Below are positions 44,892 through 53,879 of a DNA stretch of 64,000 nucleotides, piece after piece (the stretch's first letter is position 1; each line of letters opens with the position of its first letter). A program made the translations under genes and the position numbers. Location of the stretch: the NCBI GenBank assembly GCA_017380635.1, contig JAFODP010000014.1, positions 1 through 64,000 of the forward strand. Direction: 5' to 3'. The DNA is from Bacteroidales bacterium (GTDB taxonomy: Bacteria; Bacteroidota; Bacteroidia; Bacteroidales; UBA1402). The notes under the pieces are model-generated. The model had not been told where the DNA came from. It saw only the letters and a program-made list of their open reading frames with translations, and did not search any database.

Positions 44892-45914
44892 ATGAACGCT
44901 TTAGAATTAAAATATCTGGCACTTCATAAAGTTGGTAGCAAGGCTAAAGAAGTTTCATGTTTCTTGTCGAAAAATCTCCTTTTCATCGATGAAAACATGC
45001 AGACGGTCTTGAGCGATTACTTTGCTTTGGCTTCGAAATCGGAAGAAATGTTTCAGCTTTACCACGAAGAAATGCTCGATGAAAACGTGGTTTTTGCTTG
45101 CGCGTCAAACATTTTCGAAGCTCCTGAAACTTTGTTGGAGCAATCTGAAACTTTGGCGCAGCATCTTTTCGATAAAAGTGAGCATCCCAACATCAAGCAA
45201 GGCGAATTTTTCGTGGCTTATTTCGAAGGCGAATTGGACGACGAACCTTTGCAAGCCATCGGATTGTTCAAGTCGGAAAACAAAGAAATTTTCTTGCAAA
45301 GCGAATTTCAGAACGATGGATTAAGCTTGCTTTGCCAGGAAGGTATTGCCACGCGCAAACTCGATAAGGGCTGCATCATCTACAACCAAGATCGCGAGAA
45401 TGGTTATGCGCTTTCGGTGGTAGATCATGCCAATCGTGGCGAAGCGCTGTTCTGGATAGACGACTTTTTGCAGGCTCGCCAACGTCGCGATTCGTATTCC
45501 AACACGCACGATGTACTGAGCATGTGCAAAGATTTCGCTATCAAGGAATTGCCCAAGCAGTTTGACGTGAGCCGCGCCGACCAGGCCGATTTTCTGAATC
45601 GCTCGATGGAATTTTTCAAAGACAACGATCGTTTCAAGATGCAGGATTTTGCTCAGCAAGTGATTGGTCAGCCCGAAGTGATCGATGCTTTCGACCAATA
45701 CACTTGTCAATATCAAGACCAGCGCGGCATTGCTTTGGACGACGATTTCGCTATTTCGGAAGGTGCGGTAAAGAAACAGTCGCGTGCGCTGAAAAGCGTT
45801 ATCAAGTTGGACAAGAATTTCCACATTTACGTGCACGGCAATCGTAACCTTATTGAGCAAGGCGAAGACGACAGAGGAAAATTCTACAAGGTTTACTATC
45901 AGGAAGAATCATAG
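44892..45914 (+). CDS. Nucleoid-associated protein, YejK/NdpA family
   Basis: A 340-residue protein of the 37 kDa nucleoid-associated family (YejK, NdpA), which binds DNA and interacts with topology factors in other bacteria. The match is over the whole length, including QGEFFVAYFEGELDDEPLQAIGLFKS, RHxNRG-like DHANRGEALFWIDDFL and KSVIKLDKNFHIYVHGN. I prefer the ATG at 44892 to a TTG two codons earlier. It starts 15 bases after prfB. There is no sign of phage or plasmid context. Confidence 0.88.
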   Translation: MNALELKYLALHKVGSKAKEVSCFLSKNLLFIDENMQTVLSDYFALASKSEEMFQLYHEEMLDENVVFACASNIFEAPETLLEQSETLAQHLFDKSEHPNIKQGEFFVAYFEGELDDEPLQAIGLFKSENKEIFLQSEFQNDGLSLLCQEGIATRKLDKGCIIYNQDRENGYALSVVDHANRGEALFWIDDFLQARQRRDSYSNTHDVLSMCKDFAIKELPKQFDVSRADQADFLNRSMEFFKDNDRFKMQDFAQQVIGQPEVIDAFDQYTCQYQDQRGIALDDDFAISEGAVKKQSRALKSVIKLDKNFHIYVHGNRNLIEQGEDDRGKFYKVYYQEES

Positions 45915-45978
45915 TATTGCGCTTGCTGGAGGATGACGCGCTCGCTTCCGCTCGCGCGGGCATTGCTCGAAAGCCTCG

Positions 45979-47208
45979 CTATCGCTCCGCTTTCTCGCAA
46001 AGCAGCAACACTCTCTGATTATCAGCTAAAGTGGCGGCAAACAAATAAAGTTGGCCGCCTTCTTTTATGCGGTATTTTTTGCGAATCGTTTCTACGCTTT
46101 CAGGATAATTGCGCGTGGCCACATTCATTTGTTGCAAGCCTTGCAATCGCTTTTTCGTTTCCTTGGCCGATGGCGACAACACTTCCACAATATTAAACAC
46201 GCGGCCCGGAAAATCCTTTTGCAATGATTCTGAGGTATATAGATGCGTATTGACATGAAGTTTCTGCAAAGGAAATACTTGGGTCAGCAGTTTGTAGGCG
46301 CCGGCTTTGAGCAGGGTTACATCAGGTTCATAAAGGTACTGAGCCGGCGCCGCGGCCAATCGACACGGGGCAGCATTTTCTTCCTCACGCGTAAAACGGA
46401 AAGTATGAACATCGCCCTGCTTGCGAAGATTGCAGGCCACCAGCTGCGTGGCCGGAGAGGCTGCGGCCTCGGCATTCGCCTCGGCCTGGCCAACACACAA
46501 AAGCAATTCCTTACAATCGTTGTCGAGCGCCAGCACGTGACAAGCCGCCACATCGCCCAATTGTTTCAGCGCCAGACTGATATCCAGCATAGGCGAAAGC
46601 TTTATCATCAACAGACGACATTTCTCGCGCAGAGAGGAAAACAGCGCCGACACATCTGGCGTACAATCTTGAAGCGCAAACACTTTCTTGCCTTTATCGT
46701 CACGACGCGCCGGATCGATAAAGATAAAATCTACCGGCTGCATACTTCGCAAATATTCCTCAGCCTCAGCACATTGCACAGAAATCTGCTCACGTCCGAG
46801 CTGCGAAAAATTATGCGCCGCCAGCTCGCAAAGCAATGCCTGACGCTCCACGTAAACATATTCTTCGAAAGTTTCCGAGAGAAAATAGGCATCAACGCCC
46901 AAGCCTCCCGTCAAATCGACGCCTTTTTTCCGCGATTCCATCGGTAAAAATGCATCGAGCAAAGCGGCCTTGTATCGCGCCGTGGCTTCCGATGACGACT
47001 GTTCCAGGGAAAGTGTGGGCGGAAATTGCAAAGCCTCGCAAGCATACCAAGCGGGCACTTTTTGCTTAATTGCCTGATATCCTTTAATCTGCACCAATGC
47101 ATCAGCCATATCGACATCGGGATAACGCGCCGCCTTCAATGCTAAATCGCGCACGTCATCGTTGATGTGCTCCCTGACAAATGTTTGCTGAACGAGATTT
47201 CTTTGCAT
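45979..47208 (-). CDS. Class I SAM-dependent methyltransferase with THUMP-like C-terminus
   Basis: A 409-residue protein. The N-terminal half is helical, the SAM site is GVDLTGGLGVDAYFLSE with a DPARRDDKGKKV catalytic-type motif, and the C-terminal portion (from about 300) resembles the THUMP-like RNA-binding domain of this Bacteroidota family. The target RNA is unknown. I use 47208 as start because a TATTTTTG box (47235-47228) places transcription start just upstream and excludes the earlier in-frame start at 47295. Confidence 0.85.
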   Translation of the reverse strand: MQRNLVQQTFVREHINDDVRDLALKAARYPDVDMADALVQIKGYQAIKQKVPAWYACEALQFPPTLSLEQSSSEATARYKAALLDAFLPMESRKKGVDLTGGLGVDAYFLSETFEEYVYVERQALLCELAAHNFSQLGREQISVQCAEAEEYLRSMQPVDFIFIDPARRDDKGKKVFALQDCTPDVSALFSSLREKCRLLMIKLSPMLDISLALKQLGDVAACHVLALDNDCKELLLCVGQAEANAEAAASPATQLVACNLRKQGDVHTFRFTREEENAAPCRLAAAPAQYLYEPDVTLLKAGAYKLLTQVFPLQKLHVNTHLYTSESLQKDFPGRVFNIVEVLSPSAKETKKRLQGLQQMNVATRNYPESVETIRKKYRIKEGGQLYLFAATLADNQRVLLLCEKAER

Positions 47209-47227
47209 GCTGACAATTTTTCGAGCG

Positions 47228-47235
47228 CAAAAATA
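47228..47235 (-). promoter_or_regulatory. -7 box for the methyltransferase gene
   Basis: Minus-strand TATTTTTG lies 20 bases before the ATG at 47208. It is used here to choose that start. Confidence 0.5.
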
Positions 47236-47342
47236 GTGAAAGGCGAGCGCAGAAAAAAACAAGCTTGCTTGAATTTTTTTTATGCCGAGCCGCATCCTAT
47301 TTTCTGTAAAAATACGTAAATAATTTAATTGCCGCAGTGAAG

Positions 47343-47560
47343 CTTCTCTATCTTTCTCGGCCTGGGGTATGTGATGTAAATACTCTTATCAAAGAAGCTC
47401 AGCTCGAGTAAACTCGGGTTTGCTTCTCCGCTCTTATCAAAATAGTAAGAATCTTCACTTCGTGAATCTTCTCTATCTTTCTCGGCCTTTCGGCCTCGCA
47501 AGATAGGCTGCAGCTCGGGAGAAGCTCAGCTCGAGTAAACTCGGGTTTGCTTCTCCGCTC
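47343..47560. repeat. Duplicated hairpin-forming repeat block
   Basis: Two units lie in tandem. A 21-base element beginning CTTCTCTATC occurs at 47343-47363 and 47468-47488, and an exact 40-base element beginning GAAGCTCAGC occurs at 47394-47433 and 47521-47560. A shorter CTCTTATCAAA repeats at 47383 and 47431. Each 40-base copy folds on itself through GAAGC/GCTTC and CGAGT/ACTCG. The offset of the main elements is 125-127 bases. The block fills the gap before the NSS transporter gene; the second copy provides its -33 TTTG. Confidence 0.85.
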
Positions 47561-47577
47561 GCTTTGCACTATCTTTG
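47546..47577 (+). promoter_or_regulatory. Promoter of the NSS transporter gene
   Basis: TTTG (47546-47549), 20 bases, TATCTTTG (47570-47577): a full consensus. The -33 box lies inside the second 40-base repeat. Transcription start near 47584 excludes the upstream ATG at 47564 and supports the ATG at 47600, which has GGAG 5 bases before it. Confidence 0.7.
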
Positions 47578-47599
47578 CACCCCTAATTTAAAAGGAGAA

Positions 47600-48937
47600 A
47601 TGGAAAACAGAGGTAATTTTGCGACGAAATTGGGCATTATTGCAGCGGTGGCCGGATCGGCTGTCGGACTGGGTAATATATGGCGTTTCCCGTATCTGTT
47701 GGGACAGAACGGTGGCGCCGCTTTCTTTTTGGTGTATTTGCTTTGCGTAGTGCTGATGGGCATTCCGGTGATGATGGCCGAAATGAGTCTCGGACGCATG
47801 GGCGGACGCAACGCTTCGGGCGCGTTCAAGGCTTTGGGTCGTCCTAAGTGGTCGTTGCTGGGAAAGATGGGCGTACTCTGCGCTTTCCTGATTTTGGGCT
47901 TTTATTATGTGGTGGCCGGTTGGACGCTCGAATATACATTCCAAGCCATCAAGTTCGATTTTATCGGACAAACGCCCGGCGACTTGGCCGATAGCTTTGC
48001 AGCATTCTCCACTCACAACATTCGTCCCATCGTCACGGCAGTGGCTTTCATGATTATCACTTGTTTGGTGGTGTCGTTTGGCGTGAAGAAAGGCATTGAA
48101 AACAGTTCGCGCATGCTGATGCCAATTTTGTTCATCTTTATCATTGTGTTGGCTATCCGTTCGGTAACGTTGCCCGGCGCAATGGAAGGATTGAAATTCC
48201 TGTTCAAACCCGATTTCGGCAAAATCACGGCCGATGTGGTGCTGAGCGCCATGGGACAAGCCTTTTTCTCCTTGTCTATCGGTATGGGATGTTTGCTCAC
48301 TTACGGCTCTTATGTAAAGAAAGATGTGAACTTGGAGAATACAACCTTCCAAGTGGTGACGATAGATTCATTGGTGGCTGTGTTGGCGGCCATTGCCATT
48401 TTCCCGGCGGTGTTCTCCATGGGATTGGATCCGGGTCAAGGACCGCAATTGGTGTTTGTGACGCTGCCGCATGTGTTCAACCAGATGCCCGGCGGATCGA
48501 TTTTTGCCATTATCTTCTTCCTGTTGTTAGTGGTAACCACGCTCACCTCTACCATTTCCTTGCTCGAAGTGGTGACGGCCTATTTCGGCGAAGAATTCAA
48601 TATGAAGCGCGGCAAAGCTGCGGTAGTGGCCAGTCTGATTAATGTGCCGCTGGTGGTGTTGGCCTCGCTATCGCTCGGCCAACTCGGCCACATCCAACTC
48701 TTCCATTGCAATATTTTCGATTTTCTCGATAAAATCACTTCGCAGATCTTCATGCCCCTGGGAGGTTTGCTCATCTGTATTTTCGTAGGTTGGATATTGC
48801 CAGGCAAAGATTTACACGAAAGCCTCAGCAACAAAGGCAAGATAAAACTAAGAATCTGGTCTGTTTTTTACTTCCTGGTGCGTTACGTATCGCCGGTGGT
48901 GATTCTGCTCATCTTCCTGGGACAATTTTTGAGATAA
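47600..48937 (+). CDS. Neurotransmitter:sodium symporter family transporter
   Basis: A 445-residue LeuT-fold transporter that moves an amino acid or related solute with Na+. The N-terminal signature AVAGSAVGLGNIWRFPYLLGQNGGAAF contains the sodium-binding and substrate residues of helix 1, with about 11 predicted helices, one fewer than LeuT, as in many bacterial NSS proteins. Start chosen at 47600 from the promoter position. Substrate is unknown; no metabolic gene is linked. Confidence 0.92.
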   Translation: MENRGNFATKLGIIAAVAGSAVGLGNIWRFPYLLGQNGGAAFFLVYLLCVVLMGIPVMMAEMSLGRMGGRNASGAFKALGRPKWSLLGKMGVLCAFLILGFYYVVAGWTLEYTFQAIKFDFIGQTPGDLADSFAAFSTHNIRPIVTAVAFMIITCLVVSFGVKKGIENSSRMLMPILFIFIIVLAIRSVTLPGAMEGLKFLFKPDFGKITADVVLSAMGQAFFSLSIGMGCLLTYGSYVKKDVNLENTTFQVVTIDSLVAVLAAIAIFPAVFSMGLDPGQGPQLVFVTLPHVFNQMPGGSIFAIIFFLLLVVTTLTSTISLLEVVTAYFGEEFNMKRGKAAVVASLINVPLVVLASLSLGQLGHIQLFHCNIFDFLDKITSQIFMPLGGLLICIFVGWILPGKDLHESLSNKGKIKLRIWSVFYFLVRYVSPVVILLIFLGQFLR

Positions 48938-48948
48938 GAAAAAATTCT

Positions 48949-48956
48949 TACCTTTG
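48949..48956 (+). promoter_or_regulatory. -7 box for the LytTR gene
   Basis: TACCTTTG lies 27 bases before the ATG. A TTTG occurs 17 bases upstream (48928-48931), closer than ideal. Confidence 0.5.
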
Positions 48957-48982
48957 CGCGTTATTTTGCGAGAATCCGAACG

Positions 48983-49936
48983 ATGAAAAAAACGGCTAAA
49001 GCATCCAAACAACCGCATTTATGGCAGTTGCCTTCTTTCATGAACGAGAAAGGCAATGTAGTGCGTGTATGCGTGTTCACCGCGGCTTTTGCCATGCTTT
49101 TCCTCAATTTGTATCAGCCATTCAATTCCGGCACCTGGGCAGGACGCTTCGGTTTGGAAGACGGCGATTCTTTCCTCTACTTCATCTACTCGAGTTTGGT
49201 GATTTTGGCCGGATTGAGCGTTATCGGTATTTCGCGAACCTGGCTTTATTTTTACGCCAAGAAACATACGGTGAGTTATTTGGGCTATCTCGCGCTAATC
49301 ATCTTCGAAATCGTGCTGATGGCGCTCATCTATTCGTCGTTCACGGTGTTTGTACTGGAACGATTCAACAAAATCGATATTTTCATCCGATTGATTCGCG
49401 CCTGGGTGGAAGCCGTACAGAACACAGCTCTGGTATTGCTTATTCCCTACATCATCACTTGGATGTATTTCTCCTTGAAAGAGAAGAACTTGCAATTGGA
49501 TATCCTCAGCGCAAAACACAAACAGCGCAGCAAGATGATGCCTCGCAACGAAATGGTTTGTTTTTACGATGAAAAGGGCGATTTGCGACTTTCTATCGAT
49601 AAAAATAGTCTGTATTACATCGAATCGGCCGACAACTACGTGAAGATTTATTACAAGCTGAAAGGCAAACTGGAACACTTCATGCTGCGCAACTCCATGA
49701 AAAGCATCGACGAACATATCGGCGATCGCCTGATGATGCGTTGCCATCGTTCGTACATGGTGAATCTTGACAAAGTGAAAGTGTTGCGCAAAAGCGAAGA
49801 CGGCCTCATTCTCGACCTCGACCACGAACAAATTCCCAACATTCCGGTATCGAAAACCTACAGCGCGCGCGTGATGGATCGTTTCACCACACCCGAAGAC
49901 ATCGACACCGACGCTGCCAACGACGAAAACGCTTAA
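48983..49936 (+). CDS. Membrane-anchored LytTR-type DNA-binding regulator
   Basis: A 317-residue protein with four hydrophobic helices in the first 165 residues (about 28-44, 66-84, 100-120 and 142-164) and a C-terminal LytTR DNA-binding domain (about 205-300). That domain includes LYYIESADNYVKIYY, HRSYMVNLDKV and PVSKTYSARV. LytTR domains bind direct repeats upstream of targets. There is no receiver domain, so the membrane part may sense the signal directly. It is next to a NSS transporter (45 bases) and converges with the PPDK-type gene, sharing a TTAA at the two stop codons. The target genes are not known. Confidence 0.9.
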   Translation: MKKTAKASKQPHLWQLPSFMNEKGNVVRVCVFTAAFAMLFLNLYQPFNSGTWAGRFGLEDGDSFLYFIYSSLVILAGLSVIGISRTWLYFYAKKHTVSYLGYLALIIFEIVLMALIYSSFTVFVLERFNKIDIFIRLIRAWVEAVQNTALVLLIPYIITWMYFSLKEKNLQLDILSAKHKQRSKMMPRNEMVCFYDEKGDLRLSIDKNSLYYIESADNYVKIYYKLKGKLEHFMLRNSMKSIDEHIGDRLMMRCHRSYMVNLDKVKVLRKSEDGLILDLDHEQIPNIPVSKTYSARVMDRFTTPEDIDTDAANDENA

Positions 49937-52905
49937 TTTCCGCCGGCTTTCGTCAGAATACCAACACCTTTCTTTCCATCGGTTTTCACCACCATTGCTT
50001 CATCGAAACGATAGTGTTTCAGATACTTATCCTCGTATAGCGGCTCGATGCCGTTCAGGAAATCCAAATCGAGGAAATTGCGCTCATCCTGTGCATGCGG
50101 AATGGTGTAATAATGCACGCCGAACGAAGTAAGATTCTGGAAGAAATGCGTTCCCTGACTGGGATCGATCTGGTATTTGTTCAAACTGGTTTCCACGATA
50201 AGACGCGCCGAAGCGATATTCGGCCAACGTACCGGAATGCCCAACCACGGATCGCTCGAACCCCAACGGCCCGGACCGATAAGCACATAATTGCGACCTT
50301 CTTGCGTGAGTTGTTTGTTGATTTTGTCAATTTCGTAAGCACAAAGCTGATTCTGCGTTGCATTGAAATTGTCGCCACTCACATAAACAATGTCGAAAAT
50401 TTCGCTGGCAATACCCTGACCCAGTGCGTAATTGGTGCGCATAAGCAAGTCTTCCTTGGGCAGTTCGTTCAGGTTTTCGTTGAACTGTTCCTTGCTATCC
50501 ACGATGGGACGAATCTGCAAAAGATAGAAAGCGTGCTTCTTGTCGGTATCTTGGCTGTTCAAGTTGACGGCAAATTCAATTTCCACATGACGGCCCATTT
50601 CTTCTTCGCCCAATTTCAAGATATCCGACAAAAGCTCGGCCAAAGGAAAGGTTTCATTTTCAAGAATATGCGCGAAAGAAATAATCTTGCGTCCGCCTTC
50701 CCAGATACCATCGCGAATCACCTGGTCGTAAGGATCGAAAGTAGAAGCAATCTGATCGAGTGTGCCGTCTTGTTCGGCTTCTTTCACCGGCAATTTCAGC
50801 AAGTTGAAACCATCGTCCACAGGCAAATGGCCGTTCTTGTTGTTGAGGTCGAGCGCCAGGAAAGAAGTCTGGGTTTCGCGCAAGGCATATTCCATCGTAC
50901 TCATTTGCAGAATATGCTTGGGATGCTTGGGCGAGAAACGCAGCGTCAAACCGCCGTCCACGATATATTTTCCCAAACCGAGCGCCACATTGGCTATGCC
51001 GTCGGTGGTTTCTTCCTGTCCGATAGGATAATAATTGAGCGAACGCGCCACGCCTGAGAAAGTGGGATAAAAACGATTGCCATAACTGCTACCGCAAACT
51101 TCTTCTATCACCACCGCCATTTTTTCCTGGTCGATAACATTGGACGTAGCCGTCATATAAGCTTTACTTTGGTCGAAAAATACCGAAGCATACACCCCTT
51201 TGATAGCGGTGCGCAACATTTTCAGCATAATCTTCGGATCTTCGTCGTAAGGAATCATGTAGGTAGAATAAATCCCCGCAAAGGGCTGATAATGGGCATC
51301 TTCCAACAAACTTGACGAACGTACGGCAATAGGTTTCTTCACCACTTCCACAAAAGCTACCAAGTCGTCGAAAAGCATTTCGGGCAAATGCGCGTGGCGG
51401 AAAGCTTCCAAAATTTCTTCGTTGGGCAAATCCTGCAAAGCAATGTCGTAGAGATTGTTCTGCTCCATGAACTCGTCGAACACATTGGTACACAACACCA
51501 AAGTTTTGGGAATCATCACCTGCGTATCTGCGAAACGGTTCAATTCGGGATGACGCTTAATCATGGCGCTCAAGAAAGCCAAGCCGCGGGCCTTACCGCC
51601 CAAAGAGCCATCGCCGATGCGCGCGTAGTTGGAGTATTTGTCGAAACGGCCTTTCTGAAACTCGGCAATCACCCCTTCGTTCTTGATTTTACGATACTTC
51701 ACGATGGCATCGAACAACATCTGACGCACCGGCATCGTGTCGGTAAAAGCCTGAATAGGAATATGTTTGATAAATCGTCCGATGGGAAACATGGCGCGCG
51801 AAAACAGCCAGCGCGAGGCGTGATTTCTTTCGAAATGATAACGCAGCGAATCGTCGGGAATGCTGAAGATGGCTTTTTGCAATTCTTGCAAATCGTGGAT
51901 GCGGGCCACTTCCTGGCCGGTTTTCGGATCGCGGAACACAAAGTCGCCGAAACCGAAAAGATTGGTCATCAATTGACGAAGTTCTTGCGGGAAAGTCTTG
52001 GAGCCCTTCTGAATGAAAGCCATTTCGGGACCTTCGGCCAGTTTCTTGTTGCTTGCCTCCGACGAATCGATAATGATGGGCAGCACCGGATCGTTTTGGT
52101 GCAGAAACTCACTCAGCTTTTGTCCGGCCAGCGAATCTTTCATTCCGTTGCGCGTAAAGCTGACATCGGAAATGACGCCCAACATATTGTCTTGATATTG
52201 CTTGTAAATGGAGGTTGCTTCTTCGTAACTTCTTGCCAACAAGATCTTTGGACGTCCGCGCATACGCAAGGTTCTATGATGCGCGTTCAAGGCTTCGGTG
52301 GCAAAATTGCGCGATTGTTCCAACACATATTTATAAAGGTCGGGCAGAATGGACGAGTAAAAACGAATGGAGTCTTCCACCAGCATAATCACCTGAACGC
52401 CCACCGATTTCACGTCTTCTTCGACGTTCATCTTGTCTTCTATCAACTTGACGATGGCCAGCAAAAGGTCGGTGTTTCCCAACCAACTGAACACATAATC
52501 GATGGCCGAAGTATCGGCGTTCACCAAGTATTGCGACACCTCGCGCGAGAAAGGCGTCAGCATCACGATGGGCACATTCGGACTGATTTTCTTGATGCGT
52601 TTGGCGCCTTCGAAAGCTTGCTGGCTCTTGTCGCCGGGCATAAAGATGATGAGCTCGAAATTGTTTTTCTGCAATTGCTCTATGGCGGCTTCTTCGTTCA
52701 CCACCTGCATAAATCGCGGCGGATAACGCAAGTTGAGCTGGGTATATTCGTTGAAGATTTTTTCGTCGATACGGCCGTCTTCTTCCAGAATGAAAGAATC
52801 GTACTTACTGGCAATCAACAAAATATTGTACACGCGTTTTACCATAAGATTGGAAAAGGAGTCGCGCATCTCCATCTGTTCCAGATCCAAAGCAAATTTA
52901 TCCAT
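49933..52905 (-). CDS. Receiver-like domains fused to PEP/pyruvate-binding (PPDK_N) domain
   Basis: A 990-residue soluble protein. The N-terminal 160 residues resemble a response-regulator receiver fold (VYNILLIASKYDSFILEE, then VPIVMLTPFSRE); a second receiver-like region (about 165-310) includes VIMLVEDSIRFYSS and GVISDVSFTRNG. The remainder, from about 400, is the ATP-grasp part of pyruvate phosphate dikinase/PEP synthase: GSLGGKARGLAFLSAM, KPIAVRSSSLLEDAHYQPFAGIYSTY and LLQIRPI. The swivelling His domain (TSH motif) and PEP barrel are absent, so a complete PEP synthase reaction is not expected. The role is unknown; a signalling kinase is one option. Confidence 0.87.
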   Translation of the reverse strand: MDKFALDLEQMEMRDSFSNLMVKRVYNILLIASKYDSFILEEDGRIDEKIFNEYTQLNLRYPPRFMQVVNEEAAIEQLQKNNFELIIFMPGDKSQQAFEGAKRIKKISPNVPIVMLTPFSREVSQYLVNADTSAIDYVFSWLGNTDLLLAIVKLIEDKMNVEEDVKSVGVQVIMLVEDSIRFYSSILPDLYKYVLEQSRNFATEALNAHHRTLRMRGRPKILLARSYEEATSIYKQYQDNMLGVISDVSFTRNGMKDSLAGQKLSEFLHQNDPVLPIIIDSSEASNKKLAEGPEMAFIQKGSKTFPQELRQLMTNLFGFGDFVFRDPKTGQEVARIHDLQELQKAIFSIPDDSLRYHFERNHASRWLFSRAMFPIGRFIKHIPIQAFTDTMPVRQMLFDAIVKYRKIKNEGVIAEFQKGRFDKYSNYARIGDGSLGGKARGLAFLSAMIKRHPELNRFADTQVMIPKTLVLCTNVFDEFMEQNNLYDIALQDLPNEEILEAFRHAHLPEMLFDDLVAFVEVVKKPIAVRSSSLLEDAHYQPFAGIYSTYMIPYDEDPKIMLKMLRTAIKGVYASVFFDQSKAYMTATSNVIDQEKMAVVIEEVCGSSYGNRFYPTFSGVARSLNYYPIGQEETTDGIANVALGLGKYIVDGGLTLRFSPKHPKHILQMSTMEYALRETQTSFLALDLNNKNGHLPVDDGFNLLKLPVKEAEQDGTLDQIASTFDPYDQVIRDGIWEGGRKIISFAHILENETFPLAELLSDILKLGEEEMGRHVEIEFAVNLNSQDTDKKHAFYLLQIRPIVDSKEQFNENLNELPKEDLLMRTNYALGQGIASEIFDIVYVSGDNFNATQNQLCAYEIDKINKQLTQEGRNYVLIGPGRWGSSDPWLGIPVRWPNIASARLIVETSLNKYQIDPSQGTHFFQNLTSFGVHYYTIPHAQDERNFLDLDFLNGIEPLYEDKYLKHYRFDEAMVVKTDGKKGVGILTKAGGN

Positions 52906-52951
52906 CGTCGAAAAACAAGGTATAATTATCTGTCCACTATTGACACATGGA

Positions 52952-52959
52952 CAAAAGTA
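52952..52959 (-). promoter_or_regulatory. -7 box for the PPDK-type gene
   Basis: Minus-strand TACTTTTG lies about 46 bases before the start codon, just upstream of the GumN gene's end. No clear -33 partner is visible. Confidence 0.45.
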
Positions 52960-52988
52960 GTAAAATATTATTCAACGTGGAAATGTTG

Positions 52989-53858
52989 CTATTTTTTGAT
53001 GGCTTTCACTTTGTAGCCGGCCGAGCGAAGCAACTGAATCATGCCGAATTCACCGGGAAGATGGCCGGCTCCCACCACGAACAAGGTAGATTGTAGGGGC
53101 ATCATTTCTTTCATTTGCATTTCCCAACGCAGGTTGCGCGTTTTTACCAGCTTCTCGTATTCCAATTCAGTGGTCTGCTCCATGAAAATCTTCCACAAAG
53201 CATCCAAGTCGCAAGATTTATACACCTCTGTCAGCTCGACAAGCATTTCTTTCATATTATCGGTTCGGGCCATTTCGAGCAATGCATCAGCTTGTTCTTC
53301 GAGCGAACTAGCATACAGCAAATTAAGCTGGAAGCTCATGGTTTCCAAAGCACCGACTTCCTTAGCGTTTTTGGCGGCCAATTGTTGCATGTATGTATCC
53401 ATGCCCGTCATGGTAGCCATGGTGGGAAGAATTTCCATCAGTATCTTATTTTGAAGCGTCACCAAAATCGACATGGGTTTAAGCATAGAAAGCTGCTGTA
53501 GATTCGCTCCCAAGTTGGCAAGCAAATACTTGTCTATCAAAGCCATTTCCTCTTGACTAAACAAAGACATCAAAGTCGTATCGCTCGGCATCAACATCAA
53601 AGATTGCAACTGCAACTGTTCTTCTTGCGACATTTGTCCCGCATTCAGCATATCTATTTCTCCGACAACAACTTGCGCTTGGCCGAATGCTTCTTTCAAG
53701 CCGGGAATACTATCGCAAAAAGTGAACGAACAAGCATGATGCGTTCCCAAGATATACGAAGCGTCTTTCAAGCCATTTCCACTGATTTTCCACAACAATT
53801 GCGCGTTGACAGAAAGCGCCATCATCAACACTAAAGACAAGGAAATAATTTTTTTCAT
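52989..53858 (-). CDS. TraB/GumN family protein, exported
   Basis: A 289-residue protein with a signal peptide (1-19, ending VNA-Q) and the TraB/GumN signatures: GTHHACS near residue 40, VVGEIDM, and FVVGAGHLPGEFGMIQLLRSAGY near the end. The GTHH/GAGHLPG histidines and acidic residues are a probable metallopeptidase centre (clan of TIKI proteases). Activity is not shown here. An ATG at 53858 is chosen over a TTG at 53867. It is 21 bases downstream of the outer-membrane-like gene and cotranscription is likely. Confidence 0.87.
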   Translation of the reverse strand: MKKIISLSLVLMMALSVNAQLLWKISGNGLKDASYILGTHHACSFTFCDSIPGLKEAFGQAQVVVGEIDMLNAGQMSQEEQLQLQSLMLMPSDTTLMSLFSQEEMALIDKYLLANLGANLQQLSMLKPMSILVTLQNKILMEILPTMATMTGMDTYMQQLAAKNAKEVGALETMSFQLNLLYASSLEEQADALLEMARTDNMKEMLVELTEVYKSCDLDALWKIFMEQTTELEYEKLVKTRNLRWEMQMKEMMPLQSTLFVVGAGHLPGEFGMIQLLRSAGYKVKAIKK

Positions 53859-53879
53859 TTTTATCAAAGTTTAATTGGT

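Noticed and set aside
45915..45978. GC-rich stretch after the YejK-family gene as a terminator or repeat
   Set aside because: Contains CGCTCGC-like blocks but no stem with a U tract on either strand.
51388..53016. 542-codon plus-strand frame opposite the PPDK-type gene
   Set aside because: Antisense of a gene with clear domain motifs; composition typical of a complementary-strand frame.
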